Source of the DNA: an uncultured Thiodictyon sp.
GTDB lineage: Bacteria; Pseudomonadota; Gammaproteobacteria; Chromatiales; Chromatiaceae
Assembly: GCF_903946935.1 (NCBI RefSeq)
Contig: NZ_CAJAXH010000258.1
Location: forward strand, 1 to 43,382
Length of the DNA: 43,382 bases
Direction: 5' to 3'
Below the pieces are notes generated by a model. The model searched no databases. It saw only the letters and a program-made list of their open reading frames with translations, and had not been told where the DNA came from. Both the position numbers and the translations under genes were made by a program. The stretch's first letter is position 1. Every line of letters begins with the position of its first letter. This document shows positions 1 through 7,292 of the stretch, in pieces.

Positions 1-239
1 GCCGCTATCGCGACCGTCGCTACCAGGTGCCCAGCCGGACCGTCCTGCGCGAGGTGCTCACCCGCGTCGACCCGGATGCGCTCAGCGGCGCCTTGCAACG
101 CTGGAACACCCAGCACGCCAACGACGAGGCACTGGCCATCATCCAGCGCCTGGCACGCAACGTCCGCCTGGTGTTCGATTACCTGGGCATGACCGAAAAT
201 TCCCGTCGGCGGCGGGGATGGCCAGCCACGGCGGGCTAG
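1..239 (+). pseudogene. ISAs1-family transposase remnant (5' end outside window)
   Basis: The frame is open from the first bases and reads RYRDRRYQVPSRTVLREVL, then RVDPDALSGALQRW and DEALAI. This resembles the N-terminal associated domain of ISAs1/H-repeat transposases (usual pattern: PS..T..RVL.RVDP..L..AL..W......ALA.DGK). Where the DGKTLR part and the DDE catalytic core should follow, the frame switches to IIQRLARNVRLVFDYLGMT and an Arg-rich tail and stops. That tail looks like the extreme C-terminus of the same family, so an internal deletion is likely. The product cannot be an active transposase. The family assignment is from memory of the motif pattern only. Confidence 0.5.
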
Positions 240-362
240 AACGGATTTGCCGTGGGTGGCCGTTAGCCTGATGCGACGCGATGCCCAGTTCCTGATAAAA
301 TAGACGTTCATTGGCTCTTGATTCCGGTGCCGTCCCATTGCCTGGTACTCGCAACCAGGCCC

Positions 363-557
363 GAATGGCACTGACTTAATCTGCGGCGTTGACAAATCAG
401 CGGCTTGGAGACGAATCGCCAAGCAGTCGTTTGAGGGAAAGCGGAATTTTCCGGGGTGTTTCCTGGCGCCCGCCTAGTCCGCAACCGTTTTTCGCTCGCT
501 TCGCCGCATCGCAACCGATTGTTTCTGCGATGCTTGCGGCTTAAGTCAGTGCCATTC
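363..557. mobile_element. 195-bp MITE with 17-bp inverted ends and 11-bp target duplication
   Basis: The left end GAATGGCACTGACTTAA (363-379) is the exact reverse complement of the right end TTAAGTCAGTGCCATTC (541-557). The element is flanked by an exact 11-bp direct repeat, CAACCAGGCCC, at 352-362 and 558-568, which is the expected target-site duplication. It has no room for a transposase, so it is a non-autonomous element. Duplications of 10-13 bp are characteristic of IS4-type transposases, which suggests the mobilising family; this last point is inference. Confidence 0.8.
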
Positions 558-568
558 CAACCAGGCCC

Positions 569-944
569 CTAAGTTTTGCCTAGGCCTAGTATCACGCTAA
601 CGCAAGATCACGCGCCGCGACCGCAAACGGACCAAGTGGTGCCATAGGCGGCCTTGATCATAATCCCGGCCAGCGGCGTGCGTAGTCAGGGCTTCCAGCC
701 CTGACGGTGTCAGGCCAAGATGGCCTGACTACGCATCCGGCGAGCCCAAGTGGCCGGAATGACGATCAAGGCCTTTCATGATATTTGCTTCTTATGTAAT
801 TGTTCTGGACTGTTCCAGGTTGTTAGGGGAACGATGCTTTTATGTTCTCAATGTCGGACCTGGATTCCTCGTTATTTTGCGCCAGGGTTGGGAACGTTTA
901 CTCGATCAATTGGCTCCGACAGCCTGAAATGTCCGAAGTCAAAC
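569..944. other. Gene-free stretch, partly AT-rich
   Basis: No convincing gene is seen between the 195-bp MITE and the HEPN pseudogene. It contains the palindromic element at 650-773. The part from about 774 to 944 is clearly richer in A+T than the rest of the window. A 70-codon open frame at 750-962 has no recognisable motif and starts inside the repeat, so it is not called. Confidence 0.5.
650..773. repeat. Palindromic element with GGCCTTGATC termini, copy 1
   Basis: The 23-bp ends start GGCCTTGATC at 650 and, on the other strand, GGCCTTGATC at 773. They are inverted and differ at three positions. Between them lie two inner hairpins, GTCAGGGCTTCCAGCCCTGAC and a GTCAGGCC/GGCCTGAC pair. The copy at 1072-1196 has the same terminal sequences but different inner palindromes. 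No flanking duplication is evident at this copy. Confidence 0.65.
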
Positions 945-1471
945 TTATCGCATGCGCGCTAATTCATCTTCCGTCGACTGCTTGATCTGTTCTACCACGA
1001 CCGCTGTCTCGACCTCACGGAAAATCGGTAGGGTCCAAGGCCTCGTAGCGGAACCGCACGGCGAAGTTGTTGGCCTTGATCGTCGCTCCGGCCACCCCGG
1101 GACCGGAGTACAAGGCTTCAGCCTTGGATGGACAGGACCAAGGCTGAAGCCTTGGACTCCACACGATGGCCACTGGCCGGAACGATGATCGAGGCCAAGT
1201 TGTTCAGAATGCGCAGTGCATCTGTCTCGCTCGGAACCTGGATCTGATGGTCTGCGCACAGCGCGACGAGGACGGCAAGGTCATGCGTGGGTTCAAATAC
1301 GACACCATGCACTACAAGGACCGCCTTAATGAATTTCTCGCACGCCTGCTGGGCATGAAAGCCCATGACCTCTTGCGGTGCCTCACCGGCGTCACGCAAC
1401 AGACATAGTGTGAGGCGATCACGCAGGCCCGCGGCGAGCAGTGACTGTGCCTGCTTGCTATTGGCGCTCAT
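945..1471 (-). pseudogene. HEPN-domain toxin gene, disrupted by a palindromic element and a frameshift
   Basis: The N-terminal part is recognisably HEPN: residues LLRDAGEAPQEVMGFHAQQACEK..., then KAVLVVHGV and THDLAVL, then ILNN. The expected continuation (NNFAVRFRYEALDPTDFP, then REVETAVVVEQIK, then STEDELARMR and a stop at 945) is present on the far side of the 125-bp element at 1072-1196, which carries an 8-bp duplication, AAGTTGTT. Removing the element plus one duplication leaves one more frame error near 1016-1020 (FP, then stop, versus FREVE). Repaired, the protein would be about 131 aa, a normal HEPN length. The start overlaps the upstream MNT gene by 14 bp, as usual for HEPN/MNT pairs. 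HEPN partners in such pairs are toxins, often RNases, neutralised by the MNT protein. The RxxxxH-type motif lies in the disrupted half and cannot be judged. Confidence 0.8.
1072..1196. mobile_element. Palindromic element with GGCCTTGATC termini, copy 2, inserted in HEPN gene
   Basis: This 125-bp element is flanked by the 8-bp direct repeat AAGTTGTT (1064-1071 and 1197-1204). The 23-bp terminal inverted repeats begin GGCCTTGATCGTC (left) and GGCCTCGATCATC (right, reverse strand) and differ at three positions. An inner inverted pair, AAGGCTTCAGCCTTGG and CCAAGGCTGAAGCCTT, fills the centre. The duplication and the interrupted HEPN reading frame show that it transposed. No coding capacity. Confidence 0.8.
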
Positions 1472-1778
1472 ACAATACTTTTCCCTCGCGGGCGGCCCAA
1501 TAGACGGGTGTCGTCCACCAGTCCCGCTGTTGCTCGAACTCGGCCTCGGTAAACAGCAGTAGATCGACGCCGATCCTCAGATGGTCTAGGGTCTTATGTA
1601 CGCGCAGATACTCCTGTGGGTAATCGGGTATCTCCTGCTCCACCAACAGCAGGTCCAGGTCCGACCCGTCATCCGCATCCCCGCGGGCATAGGAGCCGAA
1701 GAGGATGACCTTGATGGGCGCATGGGCCGCAGCGGCAACGCGCTGAGCGGCCTCGCGGATAGCGGGTTCAGTCAACAT
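1458..1778 (-). CDS. MNT-type nucleotidyltransferase, antitoxin of a HEPN/MNT pair
   Basis: The 106-aa protein carries the minimal nucleotidyltransferase signature GSYARGDADDGSDLDLLLVE (GS...DxD) near residues 30-50, with a later VDLLLF segment supplying the third acidic residue. The start at 1778 is chosen because GGGAG lies seven bases upstream and the remaining N-terminus fits the family. A longer frame to 1820 has no such site. MNT proteins of this type neutralise the partner HEPN toxin, in studied systems by AMPylation-like modification. Its stop codon overlaps the start of the HEPN gene. Because that gene is broken here, this antitoxin is probably an orphan. The gene itself looks intact. 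Confidence 0.85.
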   Translation of the reverse strand: MLTEPAIREAAQRVAAAAHAPIKVILFGSYARGDADDGSDLDLLLVEQEIPDYPQEYLRVHKTLDHLRIGVDLLLFTEAEFEQQRDWWTTPVYWAAREGKVLYERQ

Positions 1779-1820
1779 GCGGGGGCTCCCTTGACGGCGA
1801 CCGGGTACAATGCCGGCCAC

Positions 1821-2255
1821 ATGAACAGCAAACGCCTAGTCGAACTCATTCTGGTGCTCGTGCTCTGGTATTTCCTCGCCGGAATGGTCCTCGGGCAGGT
1901 CCTGCATGTCCTGCCGCCCGGGTACGACCGCGAGGCCTTCTTCCTCGCCGGCGCGGCGCTGCCCTGGTCGCTCCTGTTGCTCGATTTCCTGGCGCCGCCC
2001 CGTTCGGCCCTCGGTGGGGTGGTTGAGCAGGTCCTGTTCCTGGTGCTGACCGCGGGGGCTATCGCCGTCAACGCCTGGCTATTGAATCAGGCGGTAGTAC
2101 AGGCCATGCGCATGATCCGCATCCGCCGCGCCGGGGCGCGGCGGCCCACGCCGCGAGGCGCCCAAGTGCCGGTGGCTAGTTCCGATCGAGCTCCAGATAA
2201 TCCCAGAACTTGCGCCCGAGGCTCACCTCGCCGGGGGCCGGTTCGTCCGAGATGA
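1821..2255 (+). CDS. Small hypothetical membrane protein
   Basis: The 144-codon frame starts MNSKRLVELILVLVLWYFLAG. It has three hydrophobic stretches at about residues 8-29, 38-57 and 66-88, followed by a basic and Pro/Arg-rich tail. The tail (from about residue 118) overlaps the 3' end of bamD on the other strand, so the true end of the functional protein is uncertain. It is divergent from the MNT gene, 42 bp away. I recognise no family. The hydrophobic pattern supports a real inner-membrane protein; the C-terminal overlap is a reason for doubt. Confidence 0.45.
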   Translation: MNSKRLVELILVLVLWYFLAGMVLGQVLHVLPPGYDREAFFLAGAALPWSLLLLDFLAPPRSALGGVVEQVLFLVLTAGAIAVNAWLLNQAVVQAMRMIRIRRAGARRPTPRGAQVPVASSDRAPDNPRTCARGSPRRGPVRPR

Positions 2256-3018
2256 AGCGCCCGGCCTTGCGGTTGACGTCCAAGACCCGCTGGGCATCCG
2301 CAGCCAGTTTCTGCTCACCCAGTGCCTGGTAAGCCTCCACCAGGACCTCCAATGCCTCCTTGACCGCGCTGGTGCGCTGGAAGTGTTCGATCACATAGTT
2401 AGAGCGGTTGGCCGCCGCCACATAGGCCCCACGCTTCATGTAGTAACGGGCCACGTTGACCTCGTTGTGAGCCAGGTTGTTGCGCAGATAGACCATGCGC
2501 TGGCGGGCATCGACGGCATACTTGCTATCCGGAAAGCGCTTGACCAGTTCGGAGAAGTCCGCGAAGGCGTCCAAGGCGGAACCGGGGTCGCGCTGCGCGG
2601 CGTCGGTGGGGACGTAGCGGTCCATATAGCCGACGCTGCGGTTATAGTTGATGATGCCCTTCATATAGTAGGCGTAGTCAACGTACGGGTTCTGGGGGTA
2701 CAGCTTGATGAAGCGGTCGGCCGCGGCGAGGGCGGCCTCCGGCTCCTCCGCCCGATAGTTGGCGTAGGCAACGTCGAGTTGCGCCTGCATGGCGTAGCGG
2801 CCGAAGGGGTAGCGGGACTCGAGTTTCTCGTAGAGTTCGATGGCCCTTTTGTAGCTGCCCGAGTCCATCTCGGAGGCGGCCTCGGCGTAGAGTTTGGAGG
2901 CGCTCCAGCCCTCGGTGTTGTCGTACTCCTTGCCTTTGAACATGGAGCAGCCGCTGAGGGTCCCGATCGAGAACGTAATCAGCAGTAAGGTGGCCAGTCG
3001 TGTTAGGGTGCGGCTCAT
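2176..3018 (-). CDS. bamD: BamD, outer membrane protein assembly lipoprotein
   Basis: The 280-aa protein has a lipoprotein signal peptide with lipobox LSGC (Cys24), followed by tetratricopeptide-like repeats: ASKLYAEAASEMDSGSYKRAIELYEKLESRYPFG, then DVAYANYRAEEPEAALAAADRFIKLYP, then YYMKGIINYNRS. These match BamD/ComL in order and spacing. BamD is the essential periplasm-facing scaffold of the BAM complex that inserts beta-barrel proteins with BamA. Length and signal peptide are normal. It is transcribed divergently from rluD, only 91 bp away, the neighbour arrangement common in gammaproteobacteria. Confidence 0.95.
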   Translation of the reverse strand: MSRTLTRLATLLLITFSIGTLSGCSMFKGKEYDNTEGWSASKLYAEAASEMDSGSYKRAIELYEKLESRYPFGRYAMQAQLDVAYANYRAEEPEAALAAADRFIKLYPQNPYVDYAYYMKGIINYNRSVGYMDRYVPTDAAQRDPGSALDAFADFSELVKRFPDSKYAVDARQRMVYLRNNLAHNEVNVARYYMKRGAYVAAANRSNYVIEHFQRTSAVKEALEVLVEAYQALGEQKLAADAQRVLDVNRKAGRFISDEPAPGEVSLGRKFWDYLELDRN

Positions 3019-3109
3019 GTCGGCAAGTTACCAAAATTTAAACAGGGCGAGTATACCCGATGGCACGGGGGCGGGTCCCGGCGCCGTGCCGATAGTTGCC
3101 GGGGTGCCC

Positions 3110-4090
3110 ATGAATGCCGCACCGGTGGTCCGCGTACAGCGTGCGTTGCGTCTCGACGGTGGGGCGGCCGGTCTACGCCTGGATCAGGCCCTGGCGCTGG
3201 CCTGGCCGGAGTTCTCCCGCGGTCGCGTCCAGCAGTGGATCGAGGCAGGGCAGGTCCTGGTGGATGGGGCGGTGCGCCGCTGTCGCGACCGGGTGTGGGG
3301 CGGTGAGGCGGTCTCACTCGACGTCGAACTGCGCGGGGATGGCCGGGACGCACCCCAGGCGATCGCGCTCAGGGTGGTGTATGAGGACGACGCGATCCTG
3401 GTGATCGACAAACCCGCCGGGCTGGTGGTCCATCCCGCCGCCGGCAATCCGGACGGTACCCTGCTCAACGCCCTGCTGCACCACGCCCCCGGGCTCGCCG
3501 CCCTGCCGCGGGCAGGGATCGTGCATCGGCTGGACAAGGACACCAGCGGTCTGCTGGTCGTGGCCAAGACCCTTGCCGCCCATTGCTCACTGGTGGAACA
3601 ACTCAAAGCGCGTAGCGTCCACCGGGAATATCGAGCACTGGTGGTCGGGGAACTGGTGGCCGGCGGGACGGTGGCGGCGCCCATCGGCCGGCACCCGACC
3701 CAGCGCACCCGCATGGCCGTGGTCGCCGGGGGGCGCGCGGCGCTCACCCGTTACCGGGTGCTCGAGCGCTATCCGGGCCACTGTTTACTCGGGGTGGAAT
3801 TGGATACCGGGCGCACTCACCAGATCCGTGTCCATATGGCCCATGTGCGCCACCCGCTGGTGGGCGACCCGGTCTACGGGGTGCGTCCGCGGCCGCCCAA
3901 GGGGTGTACCCCGGCCTTGACCGCGGCCATTCAGGGGTTTGGGCGTCAGGCCCTGCACGCCATCCGCCTCGGACTCGAGCACCCGCACAGCGGGCGGCCG
4001 ATGGTCTGGGAGGTCCCCATGGCCGCCGATCTCGAGTCGCTGCTCGGGCTCTTTCGACTGGAGCGCGCATGTGCAACTGATCCGACCTGA
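3110..4090 (+). CDS. rluD: 23S rRNA pseudouridine synthase RluD
   Basis: The 326-aa protein has an N-terminal S4 RNA-binding domain (LDQALALAWPEFSRGRVQQWIEAGQVLVDG, about residues 22-52). The pseudouridine synthase domain follows, with the catalytic motif HRLDKDTSGLLVVAK (Asp142) and the later RTHQIRVH motif. RluD converts uridines 1911, 1915 and 1917 of helix 69 in 23S rRNA. The frame is open further upstream into the bamD promoter region; the start at 3110 is chosen because it gives the usual 326-aa length. pgeF follows with a 20-bp overlap, so the two are co-transcribed. Confidence 0.95.
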   Translation: MNAAPVVRVQRALRLDGGAAGLRLDQALALAWPEFSRGRVQQWIEAGQVLVDGAVRRCRDRVWGGEAVSLDVELRGDGRDAPQAIALRVVYEDDAILVIDKPAGLVVHPAAGNPDGTLLNALLHHAPGLAALPRAGIVHRLDKDTSGLLVVAKTLAAHCSLVEQLKARSVHREYRALVVGELVAGGTVAAPIGRHPTQRTRMAVVAGGRAALTRYRVLERYPGHCLLGVELDTGRTHQIRVHMAHVRHPLVGDPVYGVRPRPPKGCTPALTAAIQGFGRQALHAIRLGLEHPHSGRPMVWEVPMAADLESLLGLFRLERACATDPT

Positions 4091-4847
4091 CTGGCCGGCC
4101 CCCCCCTGGGTCCAGGCCTGTTGTACCACCCGGTCGGGGGGCGTGAGCACCGGGGTCTGGGCCGGTCTCAACCTGGGGGACCATGTGGGGGATGAGCCGC
4201 GGCATGTCGCCCGCAACCGCGCGGCCCTGCGCACCGCCCTGAACCTGCCGGCCGACCCGCTGTGGCTCAATCAGGTCCACGGGTGTACGGTGGCGCAGAG
4301 CGCAACGGCGGTCCCCGGCTGCACGGCGGATGCCGCCGTCGCCTGCCGCCCTGGGGCGGTGTGCGCGGTGCTGACCGCCGATTGCCTGCCGCTGCTGATC
4401 TGCGACCGACGCGGTCGTCGGGTGGCGGCCGTCCATGCGGGCTGGCGCGGCTTGGCCGCGGGGGTCATCGAGGGTACGCTCAAGGCCCTGGGCGAGTCCC
4501 CCGCGGACCTCTTGGTGTGGCTCGGTCCGGCGATCGGTCCGGCTGCCTTCGTGGTGGGGCCCGAGGTGCGCGCCGCCTTCCTCGCGGCTGACCCGGCCGC
4601 GATCGGCGCCTTTCAACCCGCCGCTGGCGACCGCTGGTTGGCGGACCTCTTCGCGCTGGCCCGCGCCCGGCTTGCCCAGGCCGGGGTGACGCGGGTTTAT
4701 GGTGGCGGCGACTGTACCTACTCGGACCCCGAACGTTTTTTCTCCTTCCGTCGCGACGGTGTGACCGGGCGGATGGCGAGCCTGATCTGGTTGGGGGACT
4801 CCACGGGGAGCGATTTTTTTGCCTCACGGACCAATCTAACTCCTTGA
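4071..4847 (+). CDS. pgeF: PgeF/YfiH, multicopper-oxidase-fold peptidoglycan editing factor
   Basis: The 258-aa protein begins at a GTG codon inside the end of rluD (VQLIRPDWPAP). It contains the zinc-site motifs of the YfiH/laccase-domain family: LNQVHG (His), TADCLPLLI (Cys) and HAGWRGL (His). Members have been reported as purine nucleoside phosphorylases and as factors that remove wrongly incorporated L-Ser from peptidoglycan stem precursors. The rluD-yfiH pairing is conserved in proteobacteria. No other start with better spacing is seen; overlap with rluD suggests translational coupling. Confidence 0.93.
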   Translation: MQLIRPDWPAPPWVQACCTTRSGGVSTGVWAGLNLGDHVGDEPRHVARNRAALRTALNLPADPLWLNQVHGCTVAQSATAVPGCTADAAVACRPGAVCAVLTADCLPLLICDRRGRRVAAVHAGWRGLAAGVIEGTLKALGESPADLLVWLGPAIGPAAFVVGPEVRAAFLAADPAAIGAFQPAAGDRWLADLFALARARLAQAGVTRVYGGGDCTYSDPERFFSFRRDGVTGRMASLIWLGDSTGSDFFASRTNLTP

Positions 4848-5038
4848 AATCCACCTTTCCAACCTCTACCGTGCGATAATCGCTCGCCGTTTGCCTGGCG
4901 CCCGCGTCAGGGCGCCGAGCGATTCGGGTGGTCCAGCGCCGCACTGGCGGCCGGTGGCCGACCCGTTAAGCACCCGATCACAGGCTGCTTTATCCGTGAT
5001 GTCGCCGGCCCTATTCAGTCATTTTTATCGAGCATCTA

Positions 5039-7138
5039 ATGAGACCCCGCCTACCCCTGTTCCTGACCGCCGTGGCACTCTGTTTCAGCGCCTGGGTGGC
5101 AGGTGCCTCGCCGCGCCAGGTATCGCTCTCCGAGCTGTTTCCCTCCCAGTCGCAGGCCAAGACCGCGATCGTCATCAACAAGGTCCTGGAGCGTTACCAC
5201 TATCGCAAGGTCACCTTCGACGATGCCTTTGCCCGGTCGGTAATCGACAATTATCTGGAGGCCCTGGACCCCAACCGATCCTTTTTCCTGGCGCGGGATG
5301 TGGACCGCTTTCAGGGCGGCGCCCGCCGGCTCAACGACAACCTGCGGCGCGGTGAGTTGGACAGTGCATTCGATATCTTCCGCGTTTACCGGATGCGGGT
5401 AGACGAGCGGGTCAAGTACGCCCTGGGTCTGGTCGGGGGCAAGTTCGATTTCACCGTCGATGAAAGCTACGCCTTCGACCGCTCCAAGGCGCCCTGGGCC
5501 AAGACCGATGCGGAACTCGATGAGATCTGGCGCCAGCGGGTGAAGAATGACTTCCTGAGCCTGCGCATCGCCGGCAAGGGCGACGACGACATCCGTGAGC
5601 GGTTGCGTCAGCGCTACGAGAGCCTGGCCCGACGGATCCAGCAGTTCACCGGTGAAGACGTCTTCCAGACCTTCATGAGTGCCTACACCGAGACCCTGGA
5701 GCCGCACACCAGCTATATGTCGCCGGCCACCTCCGAGAACTTCGACATCAGCATGAAGTTGTCGCTGGAGGGGATCGGCGCGGTGCTGCGCTCCGACAAC
5801 GAATACACGGTCATCCAGCGCACGATTCCCGGCGGACCGGCGCGGGACTCCGGGCAGATCGCCTCCGGCGATCGTATCATCGGCGTGGCCCAGGGCCTGG
5901 ACGGGAAGTTCGAGGATGTGGTCGGCTGGCGGCTGCAGGACGTGGTCGACAAGATCCGCGGTCCCAAGGGCTCCGTGGTGCGCCTGCAACTGCTGCCCCA
6001 GACGGCGAGTCATGAGGGCGCCGCCCGCGAGGTGTCGCTGGTGCGCAACGAGATCAAGTTGGAGGACCAGGCCGCCAAGGAGTCCATCATCACGGACCTG
6101 CCCAACGCCCCTGGGCTCAAGATCGGGGTCATCGAACTGCCGGTGTTCTACCGTGACTTCGACGCCGAGACCAAGGGTAAACGCGACTTCAAGAGCACCA
6201 CCCGTGACGTGCGGCAACTGCTCAATAAGCTGGTCGCGCAGGGGGTCGACGGCGTCGTCATCGATCTGCGCGGCAACGGCGGCGGCTCCTTGGCCGAGGC
6301 CACCTCGCTTACCGGGCTCTTCATCGACACCGGGCCGGTGGTCCAGGTCAAGGACAGCTTCGGCAAGGTCGAAGTGGAGCGCGATACCGACCCTGGTGTG
6401 GCCTACTCCGGGCCCCTGGCGGTACTGGTGGACCGCGACAGTGCCTCCGCTTCCGAGATCTTCGCCGGCGCCATCCAGGACTATGGCCGGGGACTGGTGA
6501 TCGGTGAGACGACCTTCGGCAAGGGTACGGTGCAGACCCTGGTGGATCTGAACCGCTATGTGCCCGGGGACCAGACCGATTTGGGTCGCTTGCGTCTCAC
6601 CATGGCCGCGTTCTTCCGTATCAGCGGGGGCAGCACCCAGCTGAAGGGCGTAGAGCCGGACGTGGCCTTTCCGGCGACCGACGATTCCGGTGAGCACGGC
6701 GAGCGCTCGCTGCACAATCCGCTGCCCTGGGCGCGTATCGACGCGGCCGGCTATCGGCACGCCCAGGTCCCGGACGCGGCCGCGCTCACCCGGCAGTCGG
6801 CCCAGCGGATCGGCCAAGACCCGGGCTTCCAGATGCTTGAGCGGCGCAACCAGGTGCTGCGCGAGATCAAGGACGAGACCCGGGTCTCGCTACGCGAGGC
6901 CGACCGCCGCGCCGAGGACAAGCATCGGCGGACCCTGTTCGAGGACGAGAAGGACCGCTTCCTGCGTGCCCGCGGTATCACCCCGGTGAAGGAGGACGCC
7001 GATCAGGTCGACGAGGATGCACTTGACGCGCAGCGCGATGCGATCGCCCGCATCCAGGTGGAAGAGGCCGCGCGGGTGCTCGCCGACGGCATCCAACTGG
7101 AGAGTGCCAGCCGACCCAAGGCCGCCATGCGCAACTGA
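5039..7138 (+). CDS. prc: Tail-specific carboxy-terminal protease Prc
   Basis: The 699-aa protein has a signal peptide (cleavage near VAGA-SPRQ), a long N-terminal helical domain, and a PDZ domain (about residues 240-330, SLEGIGAVLRSDNEYTVIQR). The S41 peptidase core carries DGVVIDLRGNGGGS, and the Ser/Lys dyad lies in SASASEIF (Ser470) and FGKGTVQ (Lys495), spaced 25 residues as in E. coli Prc. The Prc-specific C-terminal domain follows. Prc is a periplasmic protease that processes penicillin-binding protein 3 and degrades proteins with nonpolar C-termini. Length is close to the family norm. The gene stands alone, 190 bp after pgeF. Confidence 0.95.
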   Translation: MRPRLPLFLTAVALCFSAWVAGASPRQVSLSELFPSQSQAKTAIVINKVLERYHYRKVTFDDAFARSVIDNYLEALDPNRSFFLARDVDRFQGGARRLNDNLRRGELDSAFDIFRVYRMRVDERVKYALGLVGGKFDFTVDESYAFDRSKAPWAKTDAELDEIWRQRVKNDFLSLRIAGKGDDDIRERLRQRYESLARRIQQFTGEDVFQTFMSAYTETLEPHTSYMSPATSENFDISMKLSLEGIGAVLRSDNEYTVIQRTIPGGPARDSGQIASGDRIIGVAQGLDGKFEDVVGWRLQDVVDKIRGPKGSVVRLQLLPQTASHEGAAREVSLVRNEIKLEDQAAKESIITDLPNAPGLKIGVIELPVFYRDFDAETKGKRDFKSTTRDVRQLLNKLVAQGVDGVVIDLRGNGGGSLAEATSLTGLFIDTGPVVQVKDSFGKVEVERDTDPGVAYSGPLAVLVDRDSASASEIFAGAIQDYGRGLVIGETTFGKGTVQTLVDLNRYVPGDQTDLGRLRLTMAAFFRISGGSTQLKGVEPDVAFPATDDSGEHGERSLHNPLPWARIDAAGYRHAQVPDAAALTRQSAQRIGQDPGFQMLERRNQVLREIKDETRVSLREADRRAEDKHRRTLFEDEKDRFLRARGITPVKEDADQVDEDALDAQRDAIARIQVEEAARVLADGIQLESASRPKAAMRN

Positions 7139-7166
7139 ATTTTGGCCCGCTGGGCCAAAATTCAGT
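7134..7166. terminator. 15-bp perfect hairpin overlapping the prc stop codon
   Basis: ACTGAATTTTGGCCC at 7134-7148 pairs exactly with GGGCCAAAATTCAGT at 7152-7166 around a 3-nt loop. The prc TGA stop is within the left arm. There is no long T run, so it may be a bidirectional or factor-assisted terminator or an mRNA-stabilising hairpin. Confidence 0.6.
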
Positions 7167-7178
7167 TTGTGTAAGATA

Positions 7179-7234
7179 GGGCGCTCGTGACACCGCTGCG
7201 CGGTGTCACGCATGGGTCGGGCGCTCTGCGCGTC
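7179..7234. repeat. Palindromic repeat with GTGACACCGC hairpin, copy 1
   Basis: The core is CGTGACACCGC-TGC-GCGGTGTCACG (11-bp stem, 7186-7210), flanked by GGGCGCTC on both sides. A near-identical sequence lies in reverse orientation at about 26948-27000. It sits in the prc-gshA gap. REP-like; no coding capacity. Confidence 0.65.
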
Positions 7235-7292
7235 GCAGCGATGATCAAGGCCCCGGTCGCTCACCCGTGGCCACCAAAACAAGGACCGCACC

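Noticed and set aside
750-962. 70-codon frame with several Cys as a possible gene
   Set aside because: It starts within a repeat, has no motif or good ribosome-binding site, and lies in AT-rich decayed DNA.
5051-6817. 588-codon open frame antisense to prc
   Set aside because: It is the mirror frame of a clear Prc gene, without motifs or a ribosome-binding site; long antisense frames are expected at this GC content.
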